64,000 nt of DNA from Blumeriella jaapii (GCA_009599575.1 VWND01000010.1:310001-374000); one strand, 5' to 3'; counted from the stretch's first letter, positions 46,190 to 57,103 are shown. The notes: generated by a model not told the origin, from the letters alone. Made by a program: numbers and translations.

Positions 46190-47720
46190 GCAATTTGGCC
46201 GTAAACATCGCTTCCAGAGTTACTTCCATGTATCCGAGGAAGTAAGACTCAGTCTAGGTAGGTACTTGCCGTAAGTGGCATAGATTTTACCTTATGGACA
46301 GGGGAAGTACTATGGTGCATTTGGTAGAAAACATCGCCAGAGTTACCTCCATTGGTGCAAACCAGCAATTCTCAAGCTAGGTACGTAGGTACTTGACGTA
46401 AGCCGCAGAGCTTTTTGCCTTACAGATAGGAGGATTACTATGGTGCATTTGATAGATAACATCGCCATTATTACCTCCATTGGTGCAAACCAGCAATTCT
46501 CAAGCTAAGTACGTAGGTACTTGATGTAAGCCGCAGAGCTTTTTGCTTTACAAATAGAAGGATTACTATGGTGCATTTGATAGATAACATTGCCAGAGTT
46601 ACTTCTATTTGTCCGAGAAAGTAATGCTCAAGTTAGGTACGTAAGTGCTTAACGTAAGCCGCAGAACTTCTTACTTTACAGAGTGTATGTTTGCTATGGT
46701 GCATATGGTAGTAAACATCGTTGCCAGAATGCCTTCCAGTTGTCCGAGAACGTAATGCTTAGGCTATCCATTTCGAAAATGGCAGAGCTATTTACTCATA
46801 AGCAGGGGATCAGCCTGCGTTAGTGCAATTATAGTGCATTTGATAATCAATGTCATTGCCAGAATCACTTGTTTTATCCGAAAAGGTTAGCAAGGCTCAG
46901 GCTAGGTATATACTTGCCGTAAGTTGCAGGGCTGTTTACTTATAAACGTAAGATTTAACGCGATTATAATGCATTTGACAATAACAACTGTTGGCTAAAT
47001 TACCGTCATTATCTGAAAACGTAATGCTTAAGCTAGATATCTCGCAAATGGCAGAGCTGTTTACTTAACTGCTATAATGCAACTATAGTGCATTTGAGAA
47101 TAAAACGTTGCCAGAATTACCCTAATTATATGAAAAAGTTAGCAAGACTTAGGCTAGGGAGATACTTGCCGTAAGCTGCAAGGCTGTTGTTTACTTATAA
47201 ACGGAAGATGAAACCATTATAGTACGGCAAAAGTGCATTTGATAGTAAATATCGTTGCCACAATGACATCTGGTTATTCGAAAACGTAATCAACAGGCTA
47301 GGCATTTCGCAAGTGGCAGGGCTGTTTACTAATAGACAGGACATTATAGTATTATAGTGCGCCTTTAATGCATTTGATAGTAAACGTCGTTGCCAGGATG
47401 ACTTTCAGTTATCCGCCAACGTAACGCCCAGGCTAGATACTTGCCGCAAACAGCATGGCTGTTTACTTATAAGCAGAGGATCAGACTGATGTAGTGTGAC
47501 TGTAGTGCATTTGATAGCAGACATCGTTACCAGAATTGCATGACTTACTTTCTGTGATCTGAATAGTACGTAACCCTCAGCCTAGATAGGTATTTGTCGT
47601 AAGTCGCAGGGCTGAATCGTGATAGACGGTGGAAGTACTATGGTGCATTTTGATAGTAAACATTGTTGCCAGAGTGACTTCCGTTTACCCGAGCAAGTAA
47701 GGCTACCTACATTAAGAATA
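46190..47720 (+). repeat. Array of about 12 diverged ~120-146-bp tandem repeats
   Basis: Each unit contains variants of TGCATTTGATAGTAAACATC, GCCAGAATTAC, ATCCGAGAAAGTAATGC, CAGGCTAGGTACTTGCCGTAAG and GCAGAGCTGTTTACTTATA. The anchor (G/A)TGCAT falls at about 46315, 46443, 46571, 46699, 46834, 46969, 47089, 47233, 47369, 47515 and 47643, with an earlier partial unit near 46190. The first four anchors are exactly 128 apart; later spacings vary from 120 to 146. All frames are short, so it is not coding. It lies upstream of the 409-aa gene. Confidence 0.88.
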
Positions 47721-48393
47721 CGTAGGCTGTTGACGTAAGTGGATTCAGGACTCGGTGCCGATTCTGTGTTGTGAGGGAAAGAGCGACCGTTGACGTTGTG
47801 GTGACTCGCTTAAGCCCCTTTTGTCACGTGATGCTATTTTCAATTGTGCCAGCGGGATCATCCCCCTCGGTGGGTAGAACAAAGTCAATAGCGATAACAG
47901 TGTTTACATGAAGTGCGAGTACCATAAAGTACAAGAGAGTGCTCAAGCAAAGCGAGGAGCTTTTTGAGGCATTGGCTCACTCGACACAGGTGTTGAGGCT
48001 GTAGAAGCACCACCACTACTATCTGCAGCGGTGTACTGCAACAGGGAGAATCTACTCTGAGCGGCAAAGAGACAACGGAAAGATCATATGGATGATCGAG
48101 CGATAAACACGATACTGGAACTTGAAACAGTTGCTTTAGGATGCGAGGGACTTTAATGTCGACGTTAACGGCAACGAAGTGTTGGGAAATGCATGCTAGG
48201 CAGGAAAACAACAGACTTTGACTGGCCGACCCCTGGCAGAGATTCTAATCAACTTCAGTGAGAAGTAGAGCTAGGAATTGGAGACCTTTTGGTGAGAGAC
48301 GCATCAAGTACATGAGCGGGCAGCAACGACGGCGCTTTCGAAGAGCGCCACTTGACACCTGCGACAATGTTGGTCTGGAACAATGCTTCTCGT
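47721..48393. other. Intergenic, one weak frame
   Basis: A minus-strand frame of 108 codons (47885-48211) is present but has no recognisable feature. The rest is 3' flank of the mannosyltransferase gene. Confidence 0.45.
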
Positions 48394-49812
48394 TCATAGG
48401 TAGCCGCGCTGAACATTCTCTTCCTCCCTCCCGAGAACCTGCCTATAGACCTTCTGCAATCGATCACAAACCTCCACCCCCTGATGCCGCCAACCTCTCA
48501 AGAGTCGGTCCTCGCATCCAACCTCGACCACCACACTCCAAACCAGAGCCTCCAAATCCATGCCCAGTACCTGACCCTCGCCCTTTGATCCCCATAGTCT
48601 GCCCGACGGTTGTGTAATAAAGGGATTGAGAGCCGCGTTGGATGCCCAGTCGGAGTTGAGGAATAGCGGGACGGGTGTGCAGTTGCTGGAATCGAGGACT
48701 TCACACTCATAATCGGTAGTGGGATCGTGTTGCAGTGTTGCATTCGTGGTGGAATTGAACTTGAGCCCGAGAGCACGCGGGGGCTGGTTGACGGTATAGG
48801 AAGTAGTGTTTGTAACCAACGCCGCAGCGAAGAAGTCATCGCTGCCAATGGGACGACCTTGTGTGAGAATTGGGCGGTAGAAAGTGCTGTATGTGTTATA
48901 ATACGCTGTGAGTAGAAGCGTATGGGCATGCTGCCGTTTCGAGATCAAGAGCTGTCCACCAGTAGTGGTGGGACTTCCGAGGAGGACGTCGCTGCTCAAT
49001 CCCGCGATGTCAGACAGCTGGGGCGCAAACGTCGGGACCAGCAGATCGGGCCAGAAGACGAGGTGGCTTGATATGAAGGGCTCGGAGGTGAGGAGGGCTT
49101 CGGGTGACTGGAGGAGGAGGGTGTCAGCTTCGAGGTAAAGCACATCCTCGAAGGATGAGAGCAGGATAGCCATGATTTTCAGCGGACAATTCGAAATCAA
49201 CAATTTCTTTTGGGAAATATCTTTCGAGCTTTCGAGGAGGGTAGATAAGACAAGACATTTTGCATTCAATCCAGGCAATATTACATCGCAGATATGCTCG
49301 TCAAAATCGTCAGGTGTGGCTAGAAATACCTCAACTGGCAGGGAAGAGTTCGTTCGACGTAGCATCAGTAGGTTGACGAGCATTATCGGAAAACGATGTG
49401 GTTCGACCGCTATAACAATCCCTTCACTCCCCCAGTTGTAATCCAGTTTTGGCGGACCAAAATTGACGATGTCCACAAACAAGGAATGATACCGATGTAT
49501 GCACTCGATGTCTTCCGACTTCATTGTCAGGTAATCTGCAATCTCGAATTCATCCGTCGATAGCAGCGTAGCACTCGCATTCTGTGTCAGGGCTGGCGGT
49601 GCGCAGCTCGGCGCCGTCACAGCCAGTATGGGCGCGAACGAATGCCAGAATCCCGACGGTTTGTAGATCCATAATATGCTGGACGATAATCCAAAAAGTT
49701 GTTCTGATTGCTGGTTGATGTAGATGCGATAGCTGAAGGCAAGAAGCAGTACAGGCAGGAATATCAAGATATAACGACGTGGCAGGTTGGAGGAAGTACT
49801 TACGAGCAACAT
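48394..49812 (-). CDS. GT71 alpha-mannosyltransferase (MNN1/MNN2-like)
   Basis: A single exon of 472 aa. The family adds mannose to cell-wall glycans in the Golgi. A type II signal anchor (about residues 12-28, RRYILIFLPVLLLAFSYRIY) is followed by a luminal domain. Recognisable family segments are VEVFLATPDDFDEHICD, LKIMAILLSSFEDVLYLEAD, SHLVFWPDLL, TTGGQLLISKRQHAHTLLL, YYNTY and the GSDDFFAAAL region. The metal-binding DxD, normally in LYLDxDN, reads E-A-D here, and the later GDKETF box reads GSDDFF. Both departures could lower or change activity. The frame is uninterrupted, unlike nearby genes. Confidence 0.82.
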   Translation of the reverse strand: MLLVSTSSNLPRRYILIFLPVLLLAFSYRIYINQQSEQLFGLSSSILWIYKPSGFWHSFAPILAVTAPSCAPPALTQNASATLLSTDEFEIADYLTMKSEDIECIHRYHSLFVDIVNFGPPKLDYNWGSEGIVIAVEPHRFPIMLVNLLMLRRTNSSLPVEVFLATPDDFDEHICDVILPGLNAKCLVLSTLLESSKDISQKKLLISNCPLKIMAILLSSFEDVLYLEADTLLLQSPEALLTSEPFISSHLVFWPDLLVPTFAPQLSDIAGLSSDVLLGSPTTTGGQLLISKRQHAHTLLLTAYYNTYSTFYRPILTQGRPIGSDDFFAAALVTNTTSYTVNQPPRALGLKFNSTTNATLQHDPTTDYECEVLDSSNCTPVPLFLNSDWASNAALNPFITQPSGRLWGSKGEGQVLGMDLEALVWSVVVEVGCEDRLLRGWRHQGVEVCDRLQKVYRQVLGREEENVQRGYL

Positions 49813-50349
49813 TTCGTGAGTGTTTTCTTAAATAATGTCATGTTAAAGGTACAATAAATTTTCTAACTTGTTTGGCAAGAATGACAATGAGACTTTGTCA
49901 ACGCGTCGCGTACTTCACGACATTCTTAACAGAGAATGTACTGTAACGGGAGTCGAAGACCGGAGCAATTAAACGCTTTTAACACTGATCAGAAAATAGA
50001 GCATTTCTCGAAATTACAACGGTGGCCAACACTGAGGAAAATTACTATCTGTCTCTATTGCTCAGTGTGTACACACGAAGAGACTGACACAGCAACAAGA
50101 CGGAGGAAAAAAGAAGAAAAATGGCGTCACTTCTCAAGTGTCTGAGAACTACTTAGGTACATTCTCAACACATTCTCAGCAGTTGACCTGATCCGATATG
50201 GGTACCCCTTTTTTGGTGCCCGAATCTTGCCGTTCGGTTAACGGAATAACAAAATGCCGAAGGCCGGCGGCCTGTGAAGCTATTCCCAACCACCCCTGAT
50301 AGCAGCAACTAGGTAGCTATTCAGCGGCATTGAACATTGGTCAATCACC
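49813..50349. other. Intergenic between divergent genes
   Basis: Upstream of both the mannosyltransferase (leftward) and GST (rightward) genes. No further gene is supported. Confidence 0.55.
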
Positions 50350-51110
50350 ATGTCTACTACCGACTTGGCGAAACCTGGAGTTCCCACTCTTCATCACCTC
50401 AGCGTTCGTCGATCCCAAGTTTCCGAGATGATAGCTAACTCCCCGCAGAACTCCCAGTCCCAGCGCATCCTATGGCTTCTGGAAGAGCTCGCGCTCGAAT
50501 ACAAGCTCGAGTATAATGTCGTCCTGTACTCCCGCCATCCCAAGTACAAGCGCGCGCCGGCAGAGCTCGCCACCATCCACCCTCTGGGCCGATCCCCAAC
50601 GCTCGTCACAGCAGACGGCCGCACCCTCATCGAAAGCCTCACGATAACTAAATACCTCCTCAAAACGTACGATACCCGCAGCAAATTTGTAGCGGAAGAC
50701 TGGATCCGAGAGGATACACTTGCTTCGTTCTCCAGCGCCAGTCTCTTCCCGCTCGCAACGCAGGAGCTACTCTTCGACCTCGCAGCCAAGAACACGCCGT
50801 GGCCGTTCAACTACATCATGAAACGCATCAAGAAGGCGCATGATAATTTCTATTCGACGCGGAATTTAAGAAAGATATGGAGTTCTTGCGGAACGAGTTG
50901 GGGGAGGCGGAGTGGTTCAATGGGAAGGATGTAGGCATGGCGGACTTCGTGCTCAGCTGGCCGATGGATGTCATTGCTGTGAGAGGATATGTGGATTTGG
51001 AGAAGGAGTACCCAACGTTGTATGCCTGGAGGACGAGGCTGCAGGAGCGGCCTGCCTGGAAGAGTGCGCTGCAGAGAGGGAATGAGTATGATCTTCAGCA
51101 GCTGGGTTGA
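50350..51110 (+). pseudogene. Glutathione S-transferase gene with one frameshift
   Basis: Exon 1 (50350-50403) and exon 2 (from 50449; 45-nt intron with CTAAC branch site) give the GST thioredoxin-fold start TLHHLSNSQSQRILWLLEEL, then GRSPTLVTADGRTLIESLTI, the conserved cis-Pro and glutathione-binding ES. The helical domain follows to AHDNFYS at about 50855. There the frame slips by one base without splice signals, and the rest of the GST continues in another frame as DAEFKKDMEFLRNELGEAEW, GKDVGMADFVLSWPMD and YPTLYAWRTRLQERPAWKSA to 51110. Joined, it would be a normal GST of about 240 aa. It is either a recent pseudogene or carries a one-base sequence error. Confidence 0.78.
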
Positions 51111-51581
51111 AAGGTAGGCAAAGCACGACGAGCGAATGAAGGCGTGACGGGACGGGACCAGAAGACGACCGATGATGAACGTTTACAGAACTCGGACACT
51201 CACACCTGAAGCTCTCAAGTGTCTGCGCTGGTAGCCTCGACAGTCGGCTGCAAATGTCTGCCAAGGTGACCACTCGCCTCGGAGATGACAACGATGACAA
51301 CAACTTCTCATTTGGCCATGAGTGTGCCTCAGCAGATTTCGTGAGGTATCGTATTACTTCTCGTTCGCTGAAGAGACTTCTCCGAATCCTTCATGTTAGA
51401 GTTCTATTTTCCTTCCGTGTTATCAAGCTCCAATATCTTTTTAGTTGCGTTTTATGATACCCCGTCAGCTAATTTGAGCTATTTTCGAGCCATCCAATTT
51501 GAACTTGGGATGTGTCACCACATCCAACTCGAAGTTTCTCCCACAGTCCGCATCGAATAGCAACTTTCATAGGAGCTTAGA
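51111..51581. other. Intergenic, no gene seen
   Basis: 3' flank of the GST gene. No supported features. Confidence 0.5.
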
Positions 51582-51770
51582 ATGAAGTCCTTGTTTATAA
51601 CCCTGTCGCTTTTTGCAGCCACTATGACCTCGATCGCCTGTGATGTCGACCAAGCACCCCAATGTGCTCCAATTACACTTTTGTAAAAAGCATCCAGATC
51701 AGAAGATTGGACCAGGGGGGTATTGCATTGATTCGTATGGAAAGGGGGCCTAAATGGCAACCGAAGGAAA
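51582..51770 (+). pseudogene. Broken small cysteine-containing secreted protein
   Basis: ATG at 51582 opens MKSLFITLSLFAATMTSIAC, a clean signal peptide, then a short Cys-containing stretch and a stop at 51684 (34 codons). One base out of register the text continues HFCKKHPDQKIGPGGYCIDS, then after a G5 run (51743-51747) the third frame reads PKWQPKE up to a GTAAGT donor at 51771 with a possible acceptor about 55 nt later. The order of signal peptide, four Cys and an intron suggests a small secreted protein gene damaged by two small indels. A genuine 34-aa peptide is the alternative. Confidence 0.45.
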
Positions 51771-52746
51771 GTAAGTACTAAGGCTAGTGACCTGATGTTC
51801 AAACGTCTTCACTGGTCTTACGCCAGATCTAGCAATGTTTTTTTACTTCTGATAAGGGTGTGATTCGGTGACAACGTAATAACTTACAACTGCACATGAC
51901 GAAATGGCATGATATCCTACTCTAACTTCCGAACTTTCTCGCGATTTTGGTATTCATTTTCATCCTGCTTTTGACCATTGTTGCCAGACAGCTTTGAGCC
52001 GAGCTGCACATCTTCTCATTTTGTTGAACATAATCATATCACCCTTAATAATTTATCATCATGTTACTTACCTCTAGGTACACATTCTTTCATTTCTACA
52101 TCAATTACAGTACCCGCCATTTCCATCCAACTCATTGAGCTCTCGACCAAAAAGTAAAATTTGGCAATGCTTCCATGGATGTTAAATTTAGCAGACAGAG
52201 CTTCCCAAGGAAATTTTGTTCCGGTGATTACTACAGAGCTGGTCGCCTGTGTCGTGAAGCCCTTAACTCCTATTACCGACTGGGGTCTACGAGAGTCAGT
52301 GAAAATTGGATCAAAATTCCTTTACTGCCGCAAGACCAACTCGGAGTTTGTCAAAGTCCAGTGAGGCAGTTTAATTTACATTTGAGCAGTTTAAATTTAC
52401 GTATGCGGCGGATCTAGTCAAGCAAGTCTGAAGTGTCTCCGAAGTCATGTCTTGCTTTCATTGGTCAAAACAAGCCAATCGTTCCGCAGTAAGCGAGATC
52501 TTTCCGACCCGCCCTATGAGAGCTTCACGCGTGAGAGCTTTACGTCGTGAAGCTTTGTGGAGATAGCTCAGAAGAGTAGCGAAAGATCTCCGAGTCCGAA
52601 TGTATATAAGAATGCAATGTTCTGCTTGCAAGCAGCTCCCAATTCTTTCCCGACCGCAGTTGTCAGTGACACATACCCGACCAAACACAAGTTGAACAAA
52701 CCAATCCCTTCCACCTTCAGATCTGCTCAAGACCTCGCTTTGCACC
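51771..52746. other. AT-rich intergenic region
   Basis: Nothing recognisable except short frames near 52161-52417 of unknown meaning. The last ~100 bases are the leader of the next gene. Confidence 0.5.
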
Positions 52747-53776
52747 ATGTCTAAAACCACTCGTACCTCCCCAACGGACGCTCTCATTATCGGCGCCGGA
52801 CCAGCAGGTCTTGCCTGCGCATCAGGCCTCGCGCGTCTCCTACACCCGTGTATCGTCTTTTCCTCCCAGAAATTCCGCAATGAGAAGTCTCAACACATGC
52901 ACGGCATTCTGACATGGGAGCATCGAGACCCAGCTGAATACCGTGCTGCTGCCCGCAAAGACCTCCTTGCGCATTACGACACCATTTCATTCGAAGACAT
53001 CTCGATTGCCCAGGTAGAGAAGTTGCAACGACCGGATGGGAGCAGTCTGTTCCGAGCCGTGGATGAGAGAGGATCGGAATGGTGGGGAAGAAAGCTCGTG
53101 ATTGCAACGGGAGTCGGGGATATCATGTTGAATATCGAGGGATATGAGAAGTGCTGGGGGACTGGAATGTATGATGTCCCTGTCGTGCCTCAGACCACAT
53201 AGATGCTGACCTTCTGAACAGCTTCCACTGTCTCTTCTGTCATGGCTACGAGGAACGTGGCTCCCCTTCGGCTGGTATCCTCGCGATCGACGACTGTTCC
53301 CCAGCGCCCGTCGCTCTTCACTTAGCACGATTCGCGAATAGGCTCGCGGACAAGGTTGTCATCTACACAAACGGGAACGATCCCGTGACCAAAGATATCG
53401 AAGTTGCGCTTTCGCAATGCAAGGCGGAATCCAAAACGAGACAGAACATTTCCATAGAGCCGAGGAAGATCAACAGGCTCGTCAAAGGCATAACAAGAGG
53501 GGAAGTCGAAGTCTATCTCGAAGGAGGAGAGAAACGGAGGGGTTTCTCTCGCATAAGCCAAAAAGTAAGCCCAATGGAGGCTTTGCCACACAATTGGATT
53601 TGGAGACGACATTACAGGGGGACATCAAGGTGGTGCCACCTTTCAACGAGACCAGCGTGCCAGGCGTTTTTTCTGGAGGCGATGCTGCGGCACCAATGAA
53701 GGCCGTGGTGTTGGCCTTAGCTCACGGCGCTAGCATGGCAGCTGGTCTTGCAGCGCAAATCGAAGCGGAGGATTAA
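52747..53776 (+). pseudogene. Thioredoxin-reductase-like flavoprotein with a frameshift
   Basis: Exon 1 (52747-53168) and exon 2 (53222 onwards; donor GTATGA, acceptor AACAG) form a fungal TrxR-like FAD/NADPH oxidoreductase. Visible motifs are the FAD-binding DALIIGAGPAGLACASGLAR, the KLVIATGV strand, and the redox-active CxxC in FHCLFCHGYEERG. A second nucleotide-binding region follows (DKVVIYTNG), then the C-terminal SVPGVFSGGDAAAPMKAVV, where the GD contacts FAD. At the GGGG run 53539-53542 the frame slips: KRRGF must be followed by FLSHKPKSKPNGGFATQLD from another frame. Such enzymes reduce disulfides, in some cases in toxin-cluster self-protection. The substrate here is unknown. It is about 1.6 kb from the frameshifted GST. 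Confidence 0.75.
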
Positions 53777-55916
53777 GTTGGAAACATCATTTACATCGTG
53801 TCATTGGAGCAAATCGAACGGGGCCACTGCAACTACGAGGCCATAGGTTGTTTTTGGCTTTTTTCAAATCCTCGCCGCTTTGTGCTCTCCTTCTTTTGCA
53901 GTTGCTTTGGTTCGTACGTTGCAGAAAAGGTAGTTAGTTAGCTGAAAAGCGCAGCTCCATCCTGCTGAAGATTTCGGTTGCCAAGGAGCTCGGCAGCTCC
54001 TGCAAGTTCGGTTTCATGCCAACTCCAAGCGACGCTGATGATGAGCGTTGTCAACCCTTCATCGAGCAAGCTAGACCACGACGTAAGAGAATTGCAGGTG
54101 CTGTAATTAATGATAAAGAGTTTACAGAAGCTGACGTGGTCTTCAACATGAGCGTTATGGAACACACAAGGTGCTTCCAAGATATGTTACCTTGATACTT
54201 CAATAAGTGGATATTGGAAAGGGATGTTACACCGAAGTATAAACAAAACACAGAATGGGAGGAATCGTTCGCTTAAGGCTTGGCGCTATTCCTCGAACTT
54301 TTCCCCACCCCTGAAAGAATGCTATCTTTTGGTATGTTCTGCTCAAAAGCTTTGAAAAAACATTACGATCAGGCGGGGAATGAGGGGCTTATCTTCGAAG
54401 GACTTCCATTGCGGTTCATGGTTAATCACTCAACCCGAGGATTCTTTGACTCAAAGCATACGCTTCCATTTTTAGTACCCCACCCGACAACGACTTATAG
54501 CATACGCTTCGAACTTTAGGGGCACAAATGGATTTAGTGTCTTTTACAAATCTAACGTATAAACAAAACCACTGTCTACCTCTGCCTCAAAGGTCTATGT
54601 CATCGAAACAACGGGCTTAAGCACGTGTAACCCTTGCTTGATTCTCTCACGCGGAGCAAACTGGAAGCTGGCTACCACCACGCCTTCACAATAGTTAACA
54701 TGACATGACAATCTTTTTCACCAAAGCTAACCCAAGAGAACGCGCATAATCTGCCAAATCCTTCATCGGTTTCCCTGTAAACCTTGGATATCAACAACCC
54801 GAAGATCAGCTGCAAAAAGTTGGAGAAAGAGAATTGCTCGATGGGATTGGAAATTTGCTCCGACATGTATTCCTACGGAATGTACAGATACATGATTCTG
54901 GCGCGATTCTGCTTAGTATCCACATTTTGCTTAGAGACCACCAGGGTGTAATACGAGATAGGAGGTACAATATAATAACCACTTGCTGCTTTCTATGCCA
55001 AGGAAGGAGATTAATGGGAGATGTCTCGCAGGAAAATCACAACACAAATCAGTTGCCGATCCCAAAAAAGCACAACAGCTGCGACTTGATGTTCTCACCT
55101 ACCTAACGATACAATTTAAGAAGACATAAACTTACATCCCCAGACCCTGGCATGTCCACGTCATGCTTGGCCTCCACGAAACCTTAAGAGCAGAACCCAC
55201 TTCCCAAACAGACACCATCCTGAACTGGCATTGTAATCGGGCCGGGCCTCAATCCCATTGACATCACCAGCCCAGCTCTATCAATTTGCATGCAGACCTC
55301 CAAGTCGCGATCTCAAAGCATCCGGAGGAAATTGCCGCAAGCAGTCAGTGGTGAGCTTAGAATGAGGCCGTCCAGTTCACCCAGTGCGGATGTACTTCTA
55401 CGAAGCAGATGTCCTCACAAACGATCGCAAGTACAGAAGCCAGAAAACCCGTATCTCAGAGACCCTCATGCGCACACGAGCTCCACACGTAGCGACTTTG
55501 GGAAGATCTACATCGTGCAAGAGAAGCGCACAGCACAGATCCAAGAGGTTGCTGCGTGCAACGCCGTGGTGATATGCTGCCTGAGCGAGGCCCATACTCG
55601 TCACCCAGGCTCGCCTGTGGATCGTTACATAATACTTACTTTCTCAGGCTTCATTTCTGCTTTGATTCTCCCCAGATCCAATGTGATCAAAGAGAGGGGT
55701 AGTAAGTAACCGCATGTCGTTTCCCCACTTCTTACATGCCGAGCCGTACGGTCTCTCCGATGTCAGCGGCCAGCTCTGTAGGATCGAGGCAGTTTCAAAG
55801 TGTATTTAATCCCTCTGTGCTGTAGCGTCTCATCTTCTTCATGGTCATTCTCAGGCGGAGTGCAAAGCAGAACACAACTACGATCCATTCAGATAGCATC
55901 TGGAGAGACAGAGAAC
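53777..55916. other. AT-rich intergenic region, no supported gene
   Basis: Frames at 54280-54519 (79 codons, plus) and 55290-55709 (139 codons, plus) show no recognisable feature. The last ~115 bases are the leader of the ACC deaminase gene. Confidence 0.5.
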
Positions 55917-57103
55917 ATGGCGCCCGTCATCCTCCCCGAGCCATTCGCCAGCATCCCCAAAGCAGATTTTCTGTTCGGACCATCGCCGGTCCACCAGCTG
56001 CCTAGGATGTCGGAGGCGCTGGGGGGCAGAGTCGCCATCTGGGCGAAAAGAGAGGATTGCAACTCGGGGATCGCATACGGGGGAAACAAGACGAGAAAGC
56101 TCGAGTCGGTAACCCCCCACGCTCAAACATTCCGGTCGTCGCAGCTAACACGATGCAGGTACCTGGTGCCAGAGGCTCTGGAGCAGGGATGCGACACCCT
56201 CATCAGTATCGGAGGAGTCCAGAGTAACCACACCAGACAGGTAGCCGGTGTAGCCGCGAAGCTGGGCCTCAAGGTACCCCCCACCCCGCCCCTCCCTCTG
56301 TCACGTTGCACCTCACCTGCGTGCGGTGAGCACGACGAGCTGACGAGAGCATCTGGCAGGCCAAACTCGTGCAGGAGCACTGGGTAGACTGGTCCGACCC
56401 CGGCTACGAGAAAGTGGGCAACATCCAGCTCTCGCGGCTCATGGGCGCCGCGCCGCGTCTCGACCCATCCGAGTTCGGCATCGGCCACAAGCAGACGCTC
56501 GCCAACCTCACGAAGGAGGTCATCGAGCAGGGCGGGAAGCCTTACTACATCCCCGCCGGCGCCTCCGACCACCCGCTCGGCGGCCTGGGCTTCGCGCGCT
56601 GGGCCTTCGAGGTCGCGGCCCAGGAGCAGGAGCTGGGCGTGTTCTTCGACACGGTGATCGTGTGCGCGGTCACGGGCAGCACCTTCGCCGGCATGATCGC
56701 CGGCTTCAAACTGCTGGAGAAGAACGGGGCCCCGAAGAGGCGCGTTCTAGGCATCGATGCCTCGGCGAAGCCGAAAGAGACTCGCGATCAGGTCCTGCGA
56801 ATCGCGAAGTTCACGGCCGTCAAGATCGGGTTGCAGGAGGACGACATCACCGAGAAGGATATTGAGCTCGATGAGAGGTATCACGATGGCTGCTATGGCA
56901 TTCCCGGGGAGATGACGAAGAACGCGATGAAGTTTGGGGCGGAGACCGAGGCCTTTATCACCGATCCCGTGTACGAGGGCAAGAGTCTGGCGGGCATGAT
57001 GGATATGGTGAAGAACGGCGACATCAAAGCTGGCAGTACCGTTTTGTATGCGCATCTGGGAGGTCAGTTGGCTTTGAACGCTTACTCTGGGATGTTCGAC
57101 TAG
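55917..57103 (+). CDS. acdS: 1-aminocyclopropane-1-carboxylate (ACC) deaminase
   Basis: Three exons (55917-56104, 56159-56273, 56360-57103) give about 348 aa, the usual size. This PLP enzyme opens ACC, the plant ethylene precursor, to 2-oxobutyrate and ammonia. Visible are [19 protein letters not shown], the PLP lysine in [10 protein letters not shown], the nucleophile region [13 protein letters not shown], the phosphate-binding [10 protein letters not shown], and active-site tyrosines in YHDGCYGIP and DPVYEGKS. The first donor is GTCGGT, chosen because it restores the conserved KLEYLVPEAL; the more canonical GTAACC four bases on does not. The acceptor has a CTAAC branch site. D-cysteine desulfhydrase is a close relative, but the ACC-type Tyr and Glu context favours ACC deaminase. 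The coding part from 56360 is noticeably GC-rich. Confidence 0.9.

Noticed and set aside
46190..47720. CRISPR-like array
   Set aside because: Units are 120-146 bp, diverged, without short identical repeats and unique spacers, and the organism is a fungus.
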